A stretch of 64,000 nt of DNA from Euryarchaeota archaeon (lineage in GTDB: Archaea; Thermoplasmatota; SW-10-69-26; JACQPN01), in contig JACQPN010000025.1 of assembly GCA_016207515.1 (NCBI GenBank), positions 248,001 through 312,000 on the forward strand, given 5' to 3'. Position 1 is the first letter of the stretch, and every line of letters begins with the position of its first letter. Positions 54,312 to 63,154 of this stretch are shown here, piece by piece. The notes beneath the pieces were generated by a model. The model saw only the letters and a list, made by a program, of their open reading frames with translations. It made no database searches and had not been told where the DNA came from. The position numbers were made by a program, and so were the translations under genes.

Positions 54312-55340
54312 GTGACCACGGAAAAACCCAAGAAACTCACCTACGCGGACTCCGGCGTCGACATCGAAAAGGCCGACAAGGCCAAGAAGGCACTCATCAA
54401 GTCGCTCGCCTTCAAACGGACCGGCGTTGGCGCGCCCATCGACCTCTACTGGGGCTACGCCGGCCTCGTGGACTTCGGCGACTCGGCGCTCGTCCTTTGC
54501 ACCGACGGGGTGGGGACCAAGCTCGAGGTCGCAACGGCGATGAAGAAGTGGGACACGGTCGGGATCGACTGCATCGCCATGAACGTGAACGATTGTATCT
54601 GTGTCGGCGCAGAACCGATGGCCATCGTCGATTACCTAGTGCTCCCCAGGGCCGACGCCGAGACGACGCGGCAACTCGGGATCGGCCTCACGGAAGGCGC
54701 ACGGCAGGCGAACGTGAGCATCATAGGCGGCGAGACGGCCATCATGCCGGAGATCGTGAACGGCATCGACTTCTCGGCGACGTGTCTAGGCTCCGTGAAG
54801 AAAGACAAGATAATCACCGGTGAGAAGATCCAGCCCGGCGACACGATCATCGGGGTCAGCGCGTCCGGCGTCCACAGCAATGGTTACACGTTGATCCGGA
54901 GAATCCTTCGGGAAAAGGCAATCAGCTATGCCGATCCCGCCTTCGACGGGAAGACATGGGGCGATCTCCTCATAGAGCCGACCCGGATCTATGTCAGGGC
55001 GATCATGGAGCTCATCCAACGCGTGGATGTCCATGGCCTCGCGAACATCACCGGTGGCGGCGTCACGAAATTCAGCCGCCTCAACAGGAAAGCGGAGTTC
55101 CTCCTTGACTCGCCGATGAAACCGACGAGGCTTTTCACCGAGATCCAAAAACTCGGCGATGTCGATACCAAGGAGATGTACCGGACTTTCAACATGGGGA
55201 TGGGCTTCGCGGTCATCGTCAAGGACCGTGACGCCGACGATGCGCTTTCGGTGCTTCAGAAGCACTTCCCGGCGCAGGCCGTGGGACGCGTCTCCGTGGG
55301 AAGCGGCGTTTGGATCCCGAGTCTGGATCTACGCTACTGA
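54312..55340 (+). CDS. purM: Phosphoribosylformylglycinamidine cyclo-ligase
   Basis: This 342-residue enzyme closes the imidazole ring in purine synthesis (FGAM to AIR, using ATP). Typical stretches are YADSGVDI (10-17), LCTDGVGTKLE (about 62-72), GIDCIAMNVNDCICVGAEP (about 83-101), IIGGETAIMP and GVSASGVHSNGYTL. GGGVTKFSRLN marks the C-terminal half, where the usual GGG-[IL]-x-[ED]-N is GGGVTKFSR, as in archaeal members. Start GTG 54312; a TATA-like CTTTATC lies about 55 bases upstream. Confidence 0.95.
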   Translation: MTTEKPKKLTYADSGVDIEKADKAKKALIKSLAFKRTGVGAPIDLYWGYAGLVDFGDSALVLCTDGVGTKLEVATAMKKWDTVGIDCIAMNVNDCICVGAEPMAIVDYLVLPRADAETTRQLGIGLTEGARQANVSIIGGETAIMPEIVNGIDFSATCLGSVKKDKIITGEKIQPGDTIIGVSASGVHSNGYTLIRRILREKAISYADPAFDGKTWGDLLIEPTRIYVRAIMELIQRVDVHGLANITGGGVTKFSRLNRKAEFLLDSPMKPTRLFTEIQKLGDVDTKEMYRTFNMGMGFAVIVKDRDADDALSVLQKHFPAQAVGRVSVGSGVWIPSLDLRY

Positions 55341-55380
55341 ACGGCGAAACAAGAGCCTGGCTACGGTACGATGGGCCTCA

Positions 55381-57654
55381 TCAACGCCTTTCTTTTAGTA
55401 CGTTCAAAGCGCTCCCCGCCTTGAACCACTCGACCTGCTCCTTGCTGAAAGTGTGCCGGACCGCGAAGGACTCCTCGGACCCGTCTTCGTGGCGGAGCGT
55501 AACGGTGAGATCCTTTCCGGGCGCAAGCCCCGCCAATCCGGAGATCGATATCCGGTCCCGCTCCTTCACCTTGTCGTAGTCGCGGGGGTCGGCGAACTTC
55601 AGGGGCAACAATCCCTGCTTCTTGAGGTTCGTCTCGTGGATGCGGGCGAAACTGCGCGCGATTATCGCGCCGCCGCCAAGAAAACGCGGCTCCATCGCTG
55701 CGTGCTCTCGCGACGAGCCCTCACCATAGTTCTCGTCCCCGACGACGACCCAGCGAAGGCCCATCCTCTTGTAATGTCTTGCGATCTGGGGGAACGTATC
55801 CGTGTCCCCCGTCTCCTGGTTGACGCCTTTTCCCGGTTCGCCCGTGAAGGCGTTCGTGGCGGCCGTGAACATGTTGTCGCTGATCTTGTCCAAGTGACCG
55901 CGGAAGCGCAGCCAAGATCCCGCCGGACTGATGTGGTCGGTCGTGCATTGGCCGCGCGCCTTCAGTAGTAGCGGCAGGCGATGGAAGTCCTTGCCGTCCC
56001 ACTTGTCGAATGGAGCGAGAACCGCTATCCTTTCCGACGACGGCTTCACCTTGACCTCTACCCTCGAAGGGTCCCGGGCCGGCGCAACGTAACCGGCAAC
56101 GTCGCGCTCGAAACCGCGCGCCGGCACCTCTGGCGCCTTCGCGGGGGCATTGAGCCTGAACTTGCGACCGTCTTTCCCCGTGAGTTCGTCGGTGAGCGGG
56201 TTGAAGTCAAGCCGGCCAGCAAGGCCGTACGCCATGACGACCTCGGGGCTTCCCATGAAGGCGAGCGTGTTCGCGTTCCCGTCGTTACGCTTGGGGAAGT
56301 TCCTGTTGTACGACGTCACGATGACGTTCGTCTCCCCGGGTTTGAGCTCGGGGCGTTTCCATTGGCCGATGCATGGACCGCAGGCGTTCGCCAAGACGGT
56401 GGCGCCTACCGCTTGGATCTCCGACATCTGGCCGTCGCGCTTGATGGTCAGGTTCACCTGTTCCGAGCCCGGTGTGACAAGGAGGGGTATCGGCATGTCG
56501 AGGCCGTGCGACTTGGCCTGGCGGGCGACGTCCGCGACGCGGGAGAAGTCCACGAAGGACGAGTTGGTGCAGGAGCCGATGAGGGCGACGCTGATCTTCG
56601 ACGGGTACTTTTCGCTCGCCACGGCCGCCTTCATCGTCGAAACAGGGCGGGCGAGATCCGGCCGGTGCGGGCCCACAAGGTGCGGCTCAAGCGTCGAAAG
56701 GTCGATCTCGACCACTTGATCGTAGAAGGCTTCCGGATGCGCCTCGACCTCGGGGTCGCAGCGAAGAAGAGCGACGTTACGCGCGGCCAGGTCGGCAAGA
56801 CCTTCCCTCCCGGTCGAACGGAGGTACGTGGCCATGCGTTCGTCGTACGGGAAGATGCTGGTAGTGGCGCCCACCTCCGCCCCCATGTTGGTGATGGTCC
56901 CTTTGCCGGTGGCCGAGATGGACTTTGTGCCGGGGCCGAAGTATTCGATGACGGCGTTCGTGCCGCCTTTGACCGTGAGAAGCCCCGCGAGCTTGAGTAT
57001 CACGTCCTTCGGCGCCGCCCACCCGTTGAGTTCACCCGTCAGCTTCACGCCGATGATCTTCGGGTGGAGCACTTCCCACGGGAAACCCGCCATCACATCG
57101 ACGGCGTCCGCGCCACCGACGCCGGCCGCGAACATCCCGAGGCCGCCGCCGTTCGGCGTGTGGCTGTCGGTGCCGATCATCATGCCGCCGGGGAACGCGT
57201 ATTGTTCGAAGACGACCTGGTGGATGATTCCGGCCCCCGGCCTCCAGAAGCCTATCCCGTACTTCGTCGACGCGGATTCAAGGAAATCATAGACCTCCTT
57301 GTTCTGCTCCAAGGCGATGGGGAGATCGCTTGCCGCGCCTGATTGCGCCTGGATGAGGTGATCGCAATGAACGGTCGTCGGGACCGCCACGGTCGGTATC
57401 CCCGCGCTCATGAACTGGAGAATCGCCGTCTGGGCGGTGGCGTCCTGCATCGCGACACGGTCAGGGTTCAATTGCAGGTACGCCTTGCCCCGCTCGAGTT
57501 CCTGTTCCTCCGGGTAAGCCAAGTGTCCGAAGACGATCTTCTCGGTGAGGGTCAACGGGCGGCCGAGGCGGCGACGTGCGACGGCCACGCCTTTCTCCAT
57601 CTTGGCGTAGACTCTCTTGACGAAGTCGGGGGTTGATTCGATGGCGATGGGCAA
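55381..57654 (-). CDS. acnA: Aconitate hydratase
   Basis: The 757 residues catalyse citrate to isocitrate in the citric acid cycle. The [4Fe-4S] ligands are visible as IGSCTNSS (about 363) and NACGPCIGQW (about 420), and the active-site stretch TDSHTPNGGGLGMFAAG near 165. The C-terminal swivel domain includes GEGSSREHAAMEPRF (about 650), with the substrate Arg. The overall plan (HCDHLIQAQ, GFWRPGAGIIHQ) is that of mitochondrial-type aconitase. TATA-like TTTTTAAATAGG lies on the minus strand at about 57689-57700. Confidence 0.95.
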   Translation of the reverse strand: MPIAIESTPDFVKRVYAKMEKGVAVARRRLGRPLTLTEKIVFGHLAYPEEQELERGKAYLQLNPDRVAMQDATAQTAILQFMSAGIPTVAVPTTVHCDHLIQAQSGAASDLPIALEQNKEVYDFLESASTKYGIGFWRPGAGIIHQVVFEQYAFPGGMMIGTDSHTPNGGGLGMFAAGVGGADAVDVMAGFPWEVLHPKIIGVKLTGELNGWAAPKDVILKLAGLLTVKGGTNAVIEYFGPGTKSISATGKGTITNMGAEVGATTSIFPYDERMATYLRSTGREGLADLAARNVALLRCDPEVEAHPEAFYDQVVEIDLSTLEPHLVGPHRPDLARPVSTMKAAVASEKYPSKISVALIGSCTNSSFVDFSRVADVARQAKSHGLDMPIPLLVTPGSEQVNLTIKRDGQMSEIQAVGATVLANACGPCIGQWKRPELKPGETNVIVTSYNRNFPKRNDGNANTLAFMGSPEVVMAYGLAGRLDFNPLTDELTGKDGRKFRLNAPAKAPEVPARGFERDVAGYVAPARDPSRVEVKVKPSSERIAVLAPFDKWDGKDFHRLPLLLKARGQCTTDHISPAGSWLRFRGHLDKISDNMFTAATNAFTGEPGKGVNQETGDTDTFPQIARHYKRMGLRWVVVGDENYGEGSSREHAAMEPRFLGGGAIIARSFARIHETNLKKQGLLPLKFADPRDYDKVKERDRISISGLAGLAPGKDLTVTLRHEDGSEESFAVRHTFSKEQVEWFKAGSALNVLKERR

Positions 57655-57871
57655 GCTCTTGCTCCTTCCGGCTAATGGAATCGGGGCAGCCTATTTAAAA
57701 AGGCTTGCGCACGGAAAGTATGAGCGCGTCCCGGGCCACTGGCGCCTTCGAGTGGAATCGCGTTCGCGCCAAGCACTAAAAACGTCGTCGTTCGAGGTGG
57801 CAATCGTCCTGCTGGTCGCGCCAAGCGAGCAGGCAATCCGTTTCCGATCCCGCACCGACCGGGGGCGCGCC

Positions 57872-57958
57872 GACTGCTCGTCACAATTGATCGTCTTGCC
57901 GACGACACCGTTGTTCGAGATGATCACGGTGATCCTGTTCGGACCCGGCGCGCAGTCG
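57872..57958 (-). pseudogene. Copy of the pilin gene 3' end
   Basis: These 87 bases match 59228-59314, the last codons of the pilin gene, with five differences, in the same orientation. Three differences are silent in the pilin frame, one changes Asp to Gly, and one turns the stop TAG into CAG. The encoded end reads DCAPGPNRITVIISNN and GKTINCDE. Homology fades just beyond 57958, apart from a neighbouring Tyr codon. No start or N-terminal pilin segment is present. It is either the remnant of a second pilin gene or a duplicated gene end. Confidence 0.75.
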
Positions 57959-58165
57959 TAGGCCCCATATCACCAAGAGCGGTCGAGGGTCACGGGAAAA
58001 AAGATATCTTGTCGCATCACGACTCACGAGCGATGGTCACGGAAGGAAAAGAGCACAATGTTGAGCGCGGCAAATCGTTTCCGGGACGCCCCGGCCACCA
58101 AATCTCCGGTCTACAATCGAGCGGCCCCTCCTCCAGGCGATCTGTGGCAAAGCGGACGCCGCAAG

Positions 58166-58195
58166 GTTTATTACTTACCAAGCGTAAGTATACTT
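58166..58195 (+). promoter_or_regulatory. Promoter and operator-like palindromes of the winged-helix gene
   Basis: A TATA-like GTTTATTA (58166-58173) lies about 30 bases before ATG 58201. It is followed by ACTTAC-CAAGC-GTAAGT (58173-58189) and the perfect palindrome AAGTATACTT (58186-58195). Sites between TATA and start suit self-repression. Confidence 0.55.
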
Positions 58196-58200
58196 CTGGA

Positions 58201-58539
58201 ATGAAAGCGGAGATCATGGATATCCTGGGACACCAAGCCCACCTCCGAGTCCTCCTCGTCCTCCGAGCGAGGGGCCCGATGCGCTTCACCCAGATACAAG
58301 AGACCCTCGGCCTCAATCCGGTCCAGGTAGACCGAGCGCTTAAGGCACTACGCGATGGCTTCTGGATCTTTGCGGAAACGGCCCCCGCGAACAAAGGCCG
58401 GATCCAGGTCGAATACCAGATCGGCAAACGCGGAGCCGCGCTATTACGGGCTTTCGACTCATTCTTCAAAGCCATCGAGGGTTCGCGCAGCGCGATTCGA
58501 GTCGCAGAAGTACGCACCTTGGAGAATCTCTACGCCTAG
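58201..58539 (+). CDS. Winged-helix regulator (HxlR/ArsR-like)
   Basis: From ATG 58201 the protein has 112 residues: ILGHQAHLRVLLVLRARGPMRFTQI, then TLGLNPVQVDRALKALRDG as recognition helix, a wing (RIQVEYQIGKRGAALL) and a C-terminal helix. The frame is open 192 bases upstream, but the promoter elements at 58166-58195 lie inside that part, so 58201 is the start, probably leaderless. The next gene follows 8 bases later and may be its target or partner. Confidence 0.78.
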   Translation: MKAEIMDILGHQAHLRVLLVLRARGPMRFTQIQETLGLNPVQVDRALKALRDGFWIFAETAPANKGRIQVEYQIGKRGAALLRAFDSFFKAIEGSRSAIRVAEVRTLENLYA

Positions 58540-58547
58540 GCGAGCCC

Positions 58548-59039
58548 ATGGGCGTCATTCTCCTACTCGGCCCCAGTGAGTGGGACCCGACCCGCCGGAA
58601 GCCGGTTCCCCCCACGCCCATGGACATCCGGCGTTCACTCGCGGCCGTATTGACCGCTGAACGAGGGCACGCAATCATCCTTCTCGAGGATGAGAAGGAT
58701 CGGTCTACGGAGGATCTTGTAGACAAGTTCGACCGGATCCTACGGACCCGTGGCATCACCGACGTCGTCGTCTGGTGGCCACCTGGCGCAAAGATGCAGA
58801 CAACCTTCGATGAACTCTTACTGCTTCGGGACAGAGTGGAGCCTGGCCTGCCGCGAATCTGGGTCGTCCATCACACGTCGGTCGCCACGATCACTGCCGA
58901 CGAGTTTGTCATCAAGGAGGCCGGGGGACGGAGCAGATATCTTACGGCGCTGACGCGCCTGCGCACGCGACCGATAGAGTGGGTCGATTTGGATGGCCTC
59001 GACAGGAAGATACGATTCCTCGCAAATGAGATCTCGTGA
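58548..59039 (+). CDS. Unknown 163-residue protein paired with the winged-helix gene
   Basis: I do not recognise the family. The chain alternates strands and helices: GVILLLGPSEWDP at the start, HAIILLEDEKD, ITDVVVWWPPGAKMQTTFDEL, PRIWVVHHTSV, then a charged C-terminal part. This could be a Rossmann-like or nucleoside/TIR-like fold, with GPSEW and WWPPGA as possible ligand loops. No membrane segments or Cys pairs. It lies 8 bases behind the regulator, between the two copies of the pilin gene end. Confidence 0.6.
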   Translation: MGVILLLGPSEWDPTRRKPVPPTPMDIRRSLAAVLTAERGHAIILLEDEKDRSTEDLVDKFDRILRTRGITDVVVWWPPGAKMQTTFDELLLLRDRVEPGLPRIWVVHHTSVATITADEFVIKEAGGRSRYLTALTRLRTRPIEWVDLDGLDRKIRFLANEIS

Positions 59040-59150
59040 TGAGAGCCGTCCTGGAGCCTGGGCCTACCATGGCCTCACATAACCACTCCACGTCTTTCCC
59101 CATGAAGCGTCCGCCGCCACAGGGCGGGCCTCCGTGCCGCTCACGGCGTC

Positions 59151-59187
59151 AAAAAAAAACTAAAGAAGCCCGCCCCCTCGGGCGGGC
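59151..59187 (-). terminator. Strong terminator of the pilin gene
   Basis: On the minus strand a perfect 8-base-pair GC stem (59168-59175 with 59180-59187, 4-base loop) is followed by TTCTTTAG and a run of nine T (to about 59151). A second stem (59189-59210, one G-U pair) stands just before it. Such a strong signal fits an abundantly expressed pilin. Confidence 0.7.
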
Positions 59188-59229
59188 AGGGACGACCAAA
59201 GGGTCGCCCCTTCAGGGCATCAGCCGAGA

Positions 59230-59775
59230 CTACTCGTCGCAGTTGATAGTCTTGTCGACGACACCGTTGTTCGAGATGATCACGGTGATCCTGTTCGGAC
59301 CCGGCGCGCAGTCGATGTAGAGCTTCTCACCGTTACGCCACGTCTGCACGGCTGGGGCTTCGGCGCCCGGGCCGACCTGCGTCACGGTCGTGAAGATGTA
59401 CTTGCTGACGCCCTGCGCAAGGGCAGTACCATTCACCATGATGGAGACGTTCTGGGCCGTGAAATTGTTCAAGGCGATGGTCGACCCATCCAAAGTCGTT
59501 CCATTACGCTGAACCTTCACGATACCGGGCGCAAATGGCGCCGATGGCGCATCGGTCAACAAGAACTCGATCGCATCTGTCGCGCCGTTCCCGCTGCTGT
59601 CATACGCGCGGGCATTGACGGACGCCTGTACTATGTTCGAGCTCGACGCCCCGAACTGGTTGACTAGTACGAACACACCTGCAGCGAGCACGACCGTGAT
59701 GGCCACCATCAAGATGACCGCAATCACGGGCGATACGGCTTCCTCTCTATCGATGAACTTTCGGTTTGCTTTCAT
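59230..59775 (-). CDS. Archaeal type IV pilin
   Basis: The 181 residues begin MKANRKFIDREEAVSPVIAV, a class III signal peptide; prepilin peptidase would cut near EEAVSP, leaving the hydrophobic core helix (about 13-40). The C-terminal beta domain has sequons such as NGTT, NVS and NGT, and ends with two Cys (IDCAPG, INCDE), perhaps a disulfide. This is the DUF1628-type N-terminus. A strong GGAGGAG lies about 10-16 bases before the start, and a TATA-like GCTTAATACC about 65-75 bases upstream. No pilus assembly genes are near. Confidence 0.9.
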   Translation of the reverse strand: MKANRKFIDREEAVSPVIAVILMVAITVVLAAGVFVLVNQFGASSSNIVQASVNARAYDSSGNGATDAIEFLLTDAPSAPFAPGIVKVQRNGTTLDGSTIALNNFTAQNVSIMVNGTALAQGVSKYIFTTVTQVGPGAEAPAVQTWRNGEKLYIDCAPGPNRITVIISNNGVVDKTINCDE

Positions 59776-59953
59776 GTGCTGCTCCTCCTACCCGATTGCT
59801 GCGGGGTCTCCCGCAAACATCCCCCCACTACCGGACCTTGGTATTAAGCAAATCGGAAAAAGTCTATCTAGCGATGAAACTAAAAATCCGGAAAAATTGC
59901 GCTTTTTGGTTGATATTTCAACGTTCTCAAGTGGAGGAAAGAAACGAGGGGAT

Positions 59954-61297
59954 TCACACGATGAACAGGCGCTCTACAACCATCATGACGTAAAGGGCCG
60001 TCAGGTATAGGATCGAGAAGTGAAACAGCCTTTTCGCGGACTTGATCGACTTCTCGCGCGCCGCGAGGATGGTCAAATACAAGAAGAGGACGCCGAGGAT
60101 AAGCGCGGAGGCGAGGTAGACCTCGCGGAGTACCCCAAGAGGATAATAGAAGAGGATCGACGCGACGAGGAGGACGACGGAATAGGCGACCATCTGTTTC
60201 CTGGTCGCGTCGTCGCCGACGACGTTTGGCATCATCGGGATGTTCGCCCTGGCGTAGTCTTCCTTGTACACTATGGCTAGGGCCCAGAAATGTGGAGGCG
60301 TCCACAAGAAGACGAGAAAGCCGAGAAGCACTGCGGCCCACGAGAGCTCCCCCGTCGCGCCCGCCCAGCCGACGAGCGCCGGAAACATGCCGGCAGCCCC
60401 CCCGATGACTATGTTCTGCGGGGTGCGGCGCTTGAGGGCCAGCGTGTATATCACCACGTAGAAAAGCAACCCTCCGACGGCGAGTGCCGCCGAGAGGACG
60501 TTCACGTACGCAACAAGGATGATGACGGCGGCGGAGGCGAGGATCAGACTGAATAGCAGTGCCCGGCCCCGGTCGACGCGACCGGCCGGTAGCGGCCGCC
60601 CCATTGTGCGGTGCATCCGGCTGTCGACGTCCACTTCGAAGTAATTGTTCAGGGCGTTCGCCGACGCGGCCGCAAGGGTGCCGCCGAGCAACGTGTAGAA
60701 CATGTTGTCAAGGGTGAGGCTTCGGCCGGCGGCGACAATCATGCTCGCGAGTGCTGCGAGGACGAGAAGGAACAGGATGCGGGGCTTTGCAAGAAGCCAA
60801 TAATCCTTCCATGTTTCGCGCGTCTCACCGAAACCGGCCGGCTCTGGTGTCCGCATGCGGGCGTCGGTTCCATTTCCGGCGAACGCGAGCGCCGTGAGAG
60901 CCGTGAGGCTTCCAAAAAACAACGAACCGATGGCAAGGTGAAGGACTACGAGGTCGGGGATGCCCGGGTTACGCACGCGGAGCCCGCCGAGGATAATCTG
61001 CATCGGGACCAATACGAGCGCCACGCGCGAAAGCCACACGATCGAGCGCGGCTGCCTTGGAGACTGGTGGGCGACTATCGCGAGCGCCAGGACCGCGAAA
61101 CCCGCCACCGAAGCGACGAGCCGGTGACTGTATTCGATGAGGACGGGGGTCGTGAATTCAGGGACTATGCGTCCGTGGCAAGTGGGCCAGTCGGGGCAAG
61201 CGTCGCCGGAACCCGTGGCCGTCACGTAGCCGCCGACCACGATGAGGAGGAGCACGATCAAGGTGGTCGCGAGGGAGACCTTCTGGAGCCGGTTCAT
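59954..61297 (-). CDS. Fused half-size heme A synthase and heme O synthase
   Basis: The 447 residues join CtaA and CtaB. Residues 1-130 hold four membrane segments with CPDWPTCHGR and YSHRLVA plus a later HLAIGS, a half-size CtaA like the compact archaeal version, which works as a dimer. Residues 160-447 are protoheme IX farnesyltransferase: NYFEVDVDSRMHRTMGRPLP (prenyl diphosphate Asp site), LKRRTPQN and FLWTPPHFWALAI. Together they turn heme B to heme O to heme A for the oxidase encoded 40 bases upstream. Such fusions are known in other archaea. Confidence 0.88.
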   Translation of the reverse strand: MNRLQKVSLATTLIVLLLIVVGGYVTATGSGDACPDWPTCHGRIVPEFTTPVLIEYSHRLVASVAGFAVLALAIVAHQSPRQPRSIVWLSRVALVLVPMQIILGGLRVRNPGIPDLVVLHLAIGSLFFGSLTALTALAFAGNGTDARMRTPEPAGFGETRETWKDYWLLAKPRILFLLVLAALASMIVAAGRSLTLDNMFYTLLGGTLAAASANALNNYFEVDVDSRMHRTMGRPLPAGRVDRGRALLFSLILASAAVIILVAYVNVLSAALAVGGLLFYVVIYTLALKRRTPQNIVIGGAAGMFPALVGWAGATGELSWAAVLLGFLVFLWTPPHFWALAIVYKEDYARANIPMMPNVVGDDATRKQMVAYSVVLLVASILFYYPLGVLREVYLASALILGVLFLYLTILAAREKSIKSAKRLFHFSILYLTALYVMMVVERLFIV

Positions 61298-61337
61298 CTC
61301 ACGGCTTCCCGGGCACGGATCGCTTTCCCGTCAAGGC

Positions 61338-63053
61338 TCATTTCCCGGCGCCCCAATCGCTGGCGCGCGCAGGCTCGGGCACGAGGACCACTTCGCCGGG
61401 GGCGCCCGCCGCAGCCAAGGGCCCGGGTGAAGTGGGGGCGCTGGAGGGCGGGCCCGTCGGGGCTCGGTAGGGGGCCATGGCCGATTCCCACTCGGCTCCG
61501 CGGTCGATGTCCCACGGGACGGAGTCGACCTTTGGCCCGTTCTTCATGCTCCAAAGCATGTTGGTGAAGAAGAGCAGCATCGCCGCGCCGATGGTGAAAG
61601 CGCCGAGGGAGGCGAGGAAGTTCATCCACCCGTACTGCTCGCCGTAGTCGTAGACGCGCCGGGGCATGCCGTCGGTGCCCATGACGTGCATCACGAGGAA
61701 GGTCGCGTTGAGGCCGATGAACATCAGGACGAAGTGGACCTTGCCCCAGAACTCGTTGTACATGCGCCCCGTCATCCGGGGGAACCAGTAGTATATCCCC
61801 GCCATGACGCCCATGACGGTGCCGGCGAAGAGCACGTAGTGGATATGCGCGACGACCCAATAGGTGTCCGTCAAAGCGTAATCCACGGGGATCGAGGCGA
61901 GGAAGACGCCGTCGAGGCCGCCGATGGTGAAGAGGGCCACGAACCCGAGCGCGAAGAGCATCGGGGTCCGAAGCAGTATCTTCCCGCCGTGGACGGTCGC
62001 GATCCAATTGAAGATCTTGACGCCCGTAGGGACGCCGATGATCATCGTGTTGATCATGAAGACCGTGCGCACGCGCGGGTCGATGCCGGTGACGAACATG
62101 TGGTGCGCCCAGACGGTGAAGCCGAGGAACCCTATCGCGATAGTGGAGTAGGCGATGGCCTTGTAACCGAAGATGGGGCGGCGCGAGAATTTCGGCAGCA
62201 CCTCGGAGATAATGCCCATCGCGGGGAGGATCATGATGTAGACGGCCGGATGGCTGTAGAACCAGAAGAGGTTCTGCCAAAGGATCGGCCCGCCGAGGTC
62301 CGCGTTGAAGAAGTGCGTCCCGAAGTTACGATCCGCGTACAGCATCACGAGCGCGGTCCCAAGGACGGGTGTCGCAAGGAACGTGAGAAGCGCCGTGGTG
62401 AGCTGCGCCCAGACCATGAGCGGCATGTTCGTGAAAGTGACTCCCGGACCCCGCATGAAGAATATCGTGGCGATGAAATTGATGGCTCCAAGCGTCGAGG
62501 CCACACCGATGAGCTGGAGCCCAAGGATCCACATGTCGATTCCGATGCCCTTGGTCATCATGGAGAGGGGCACGTAGCCCGTCCAGCCGAGGTCCGCGTA
62601 GTTCACGTCCGGGAGGAAGGCACCCGCCCAGATGAGAAGCCCTGCCGGCGGGATGAGCCAGTACGAAAGCGCGTTGAGGCGCGGGAACGCCATGTCCTTC
62701 GCTTTGATCATCAAGGGGACGAAGTAGTTCCCGAAGCCCGCAAGCACGGGGATCGTCCACAGGAAGATCATGGTCGTCCCGTGCATGGAGAAGAACTGGT
62801 TGAAAGTCGAAGCCGTCATGACGCATCGGGGAACGTCGAGCGCGGGGTTACACGCGGGGCCGCCGTTCGGGAACATGAGTTCGAGGCGCATGAGAAGCGC
62901 CATGATGCCGCCGAGGACGAAGAAGAAGAACGCCGTCCAGATGTACATGAGGCCGATGTCTTTATGGTCGGTCGTGAAGAGCCAACGCTTGATGCCCGTC
63001 GGCTTGTGGTGGGCTTCGGCGTGACCGTGTCCGGCTGACGGGCTTTCAGACAT
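61338..63053 (-). CDS. ctaD: Cytochrome c oxidase subunit I (heme-copper oxidase)
   Basis: From ATG 63053 the protein has 571 residues with twelve membrane segments. FYSHPAVYIMILPAMG (about 240) holds the Cu-B His and the cross-linked Tyr; its YSHPAV form, without the Glu, marks a type A2 oxidase. Other ligands are in WAHHMF (Cu-B His pair), HIHYV (heme His) and SMHGTTM (low-spin heme His). MIIGVPTGVKIFNW is the K-channel helix. The C-terminal tail is Pro/Ala-rich. It reduces O2 to water and pumps protons. The ctaA-ctaB fusion gene follows in the same direction. Confidence 0.94.
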   Translation of the reverse strand: MSESPSAGHGHAEAHHKPTGIKRWLFTTDHKDIGLMYIWTAFFFFVLGGIMALLMRLELMFPNGGPACNPALDVPRCVMTASTFNQFFSMHGTTMIFLWTIPVLAGFGNYFVPLMIKAKDMAFPRLNALSYWLIPPAGLLIWAGAFLPDVNYADLGWTGYVPLSMMTKGIGIDMWILGLQLIGVASTLGAINFIATIFFMRGPGVTFTNMPLMVWAQLTTALLTFLATPVLGTALVMLYADRNFGTHFFNADLGGPILWQNLFWFYSHPAVYIMILPAMGIISEVLPKFSRRPIFGYKAIAYSTIAIGFLGFTVWAHHMFVTGIDPRVRTVFMINTMIIGVPTGVKIFNWIATVHGGKILLRTPMLFALGFVALFTIGGLDGVFLASIPVDYALTDTYWVVAHIHYVLFAGTVMGVMAGIYYWFPRMTGRMYNEFWGKVHFVLMFIGLNATFLVMHVMGTDGMPRRVYDYGEQYGWMNFLASLGAFTIGAAMLLFFTNMLWSMKNGPKVDSVPWDIDRGAEWESAMAPYRAPTGPPSSAPTSPGPLAAAGAPGEVVLVPEPARASDWGAGK

Positions 63054-63154
63054 TAGGCGACCTGCCGGGAAGATACTGGTAGAGCTCAAAAACGTTGCTC
63101 CTTACGCGCACTCGGCCTTGGTCACGGGATCCGACGCCGATCGACGATTCGATG

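Larger units (their letters stand above)
57655..58200. other. Gene-free stretch with promoters and a pilin-gene remnant
   Basis: It holds the aconitase promoter (TATA-like run at about 57689-57700, minus strand), the 87-base pilin remnant at 57872-57958 and the promoter/operator of the winged-helix gene at 58166-58195. Open frames here lack coding character. Confidence 0.55.

Noticed and set aside
55981-57342. 453-residue open frame antisense to aconitase
   Set aside because: Aconitase is certain on the minus strand; the antisense frame has no domain and is Arg/Val/Glu-biased.
58009-58200. 64-codon upstream extension of the winged-helix gene
   Set aside because: Contains the TATA box and palindromes and lacks coding character; the conserved fold begins right after ATG 58201.
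61686-63038. 450-residue open frame antisense to oxidase subunit I
   Set aside because: Very charged His/Glu/Arg-rich shadow of a membrane protein gene, with no family resemblance.
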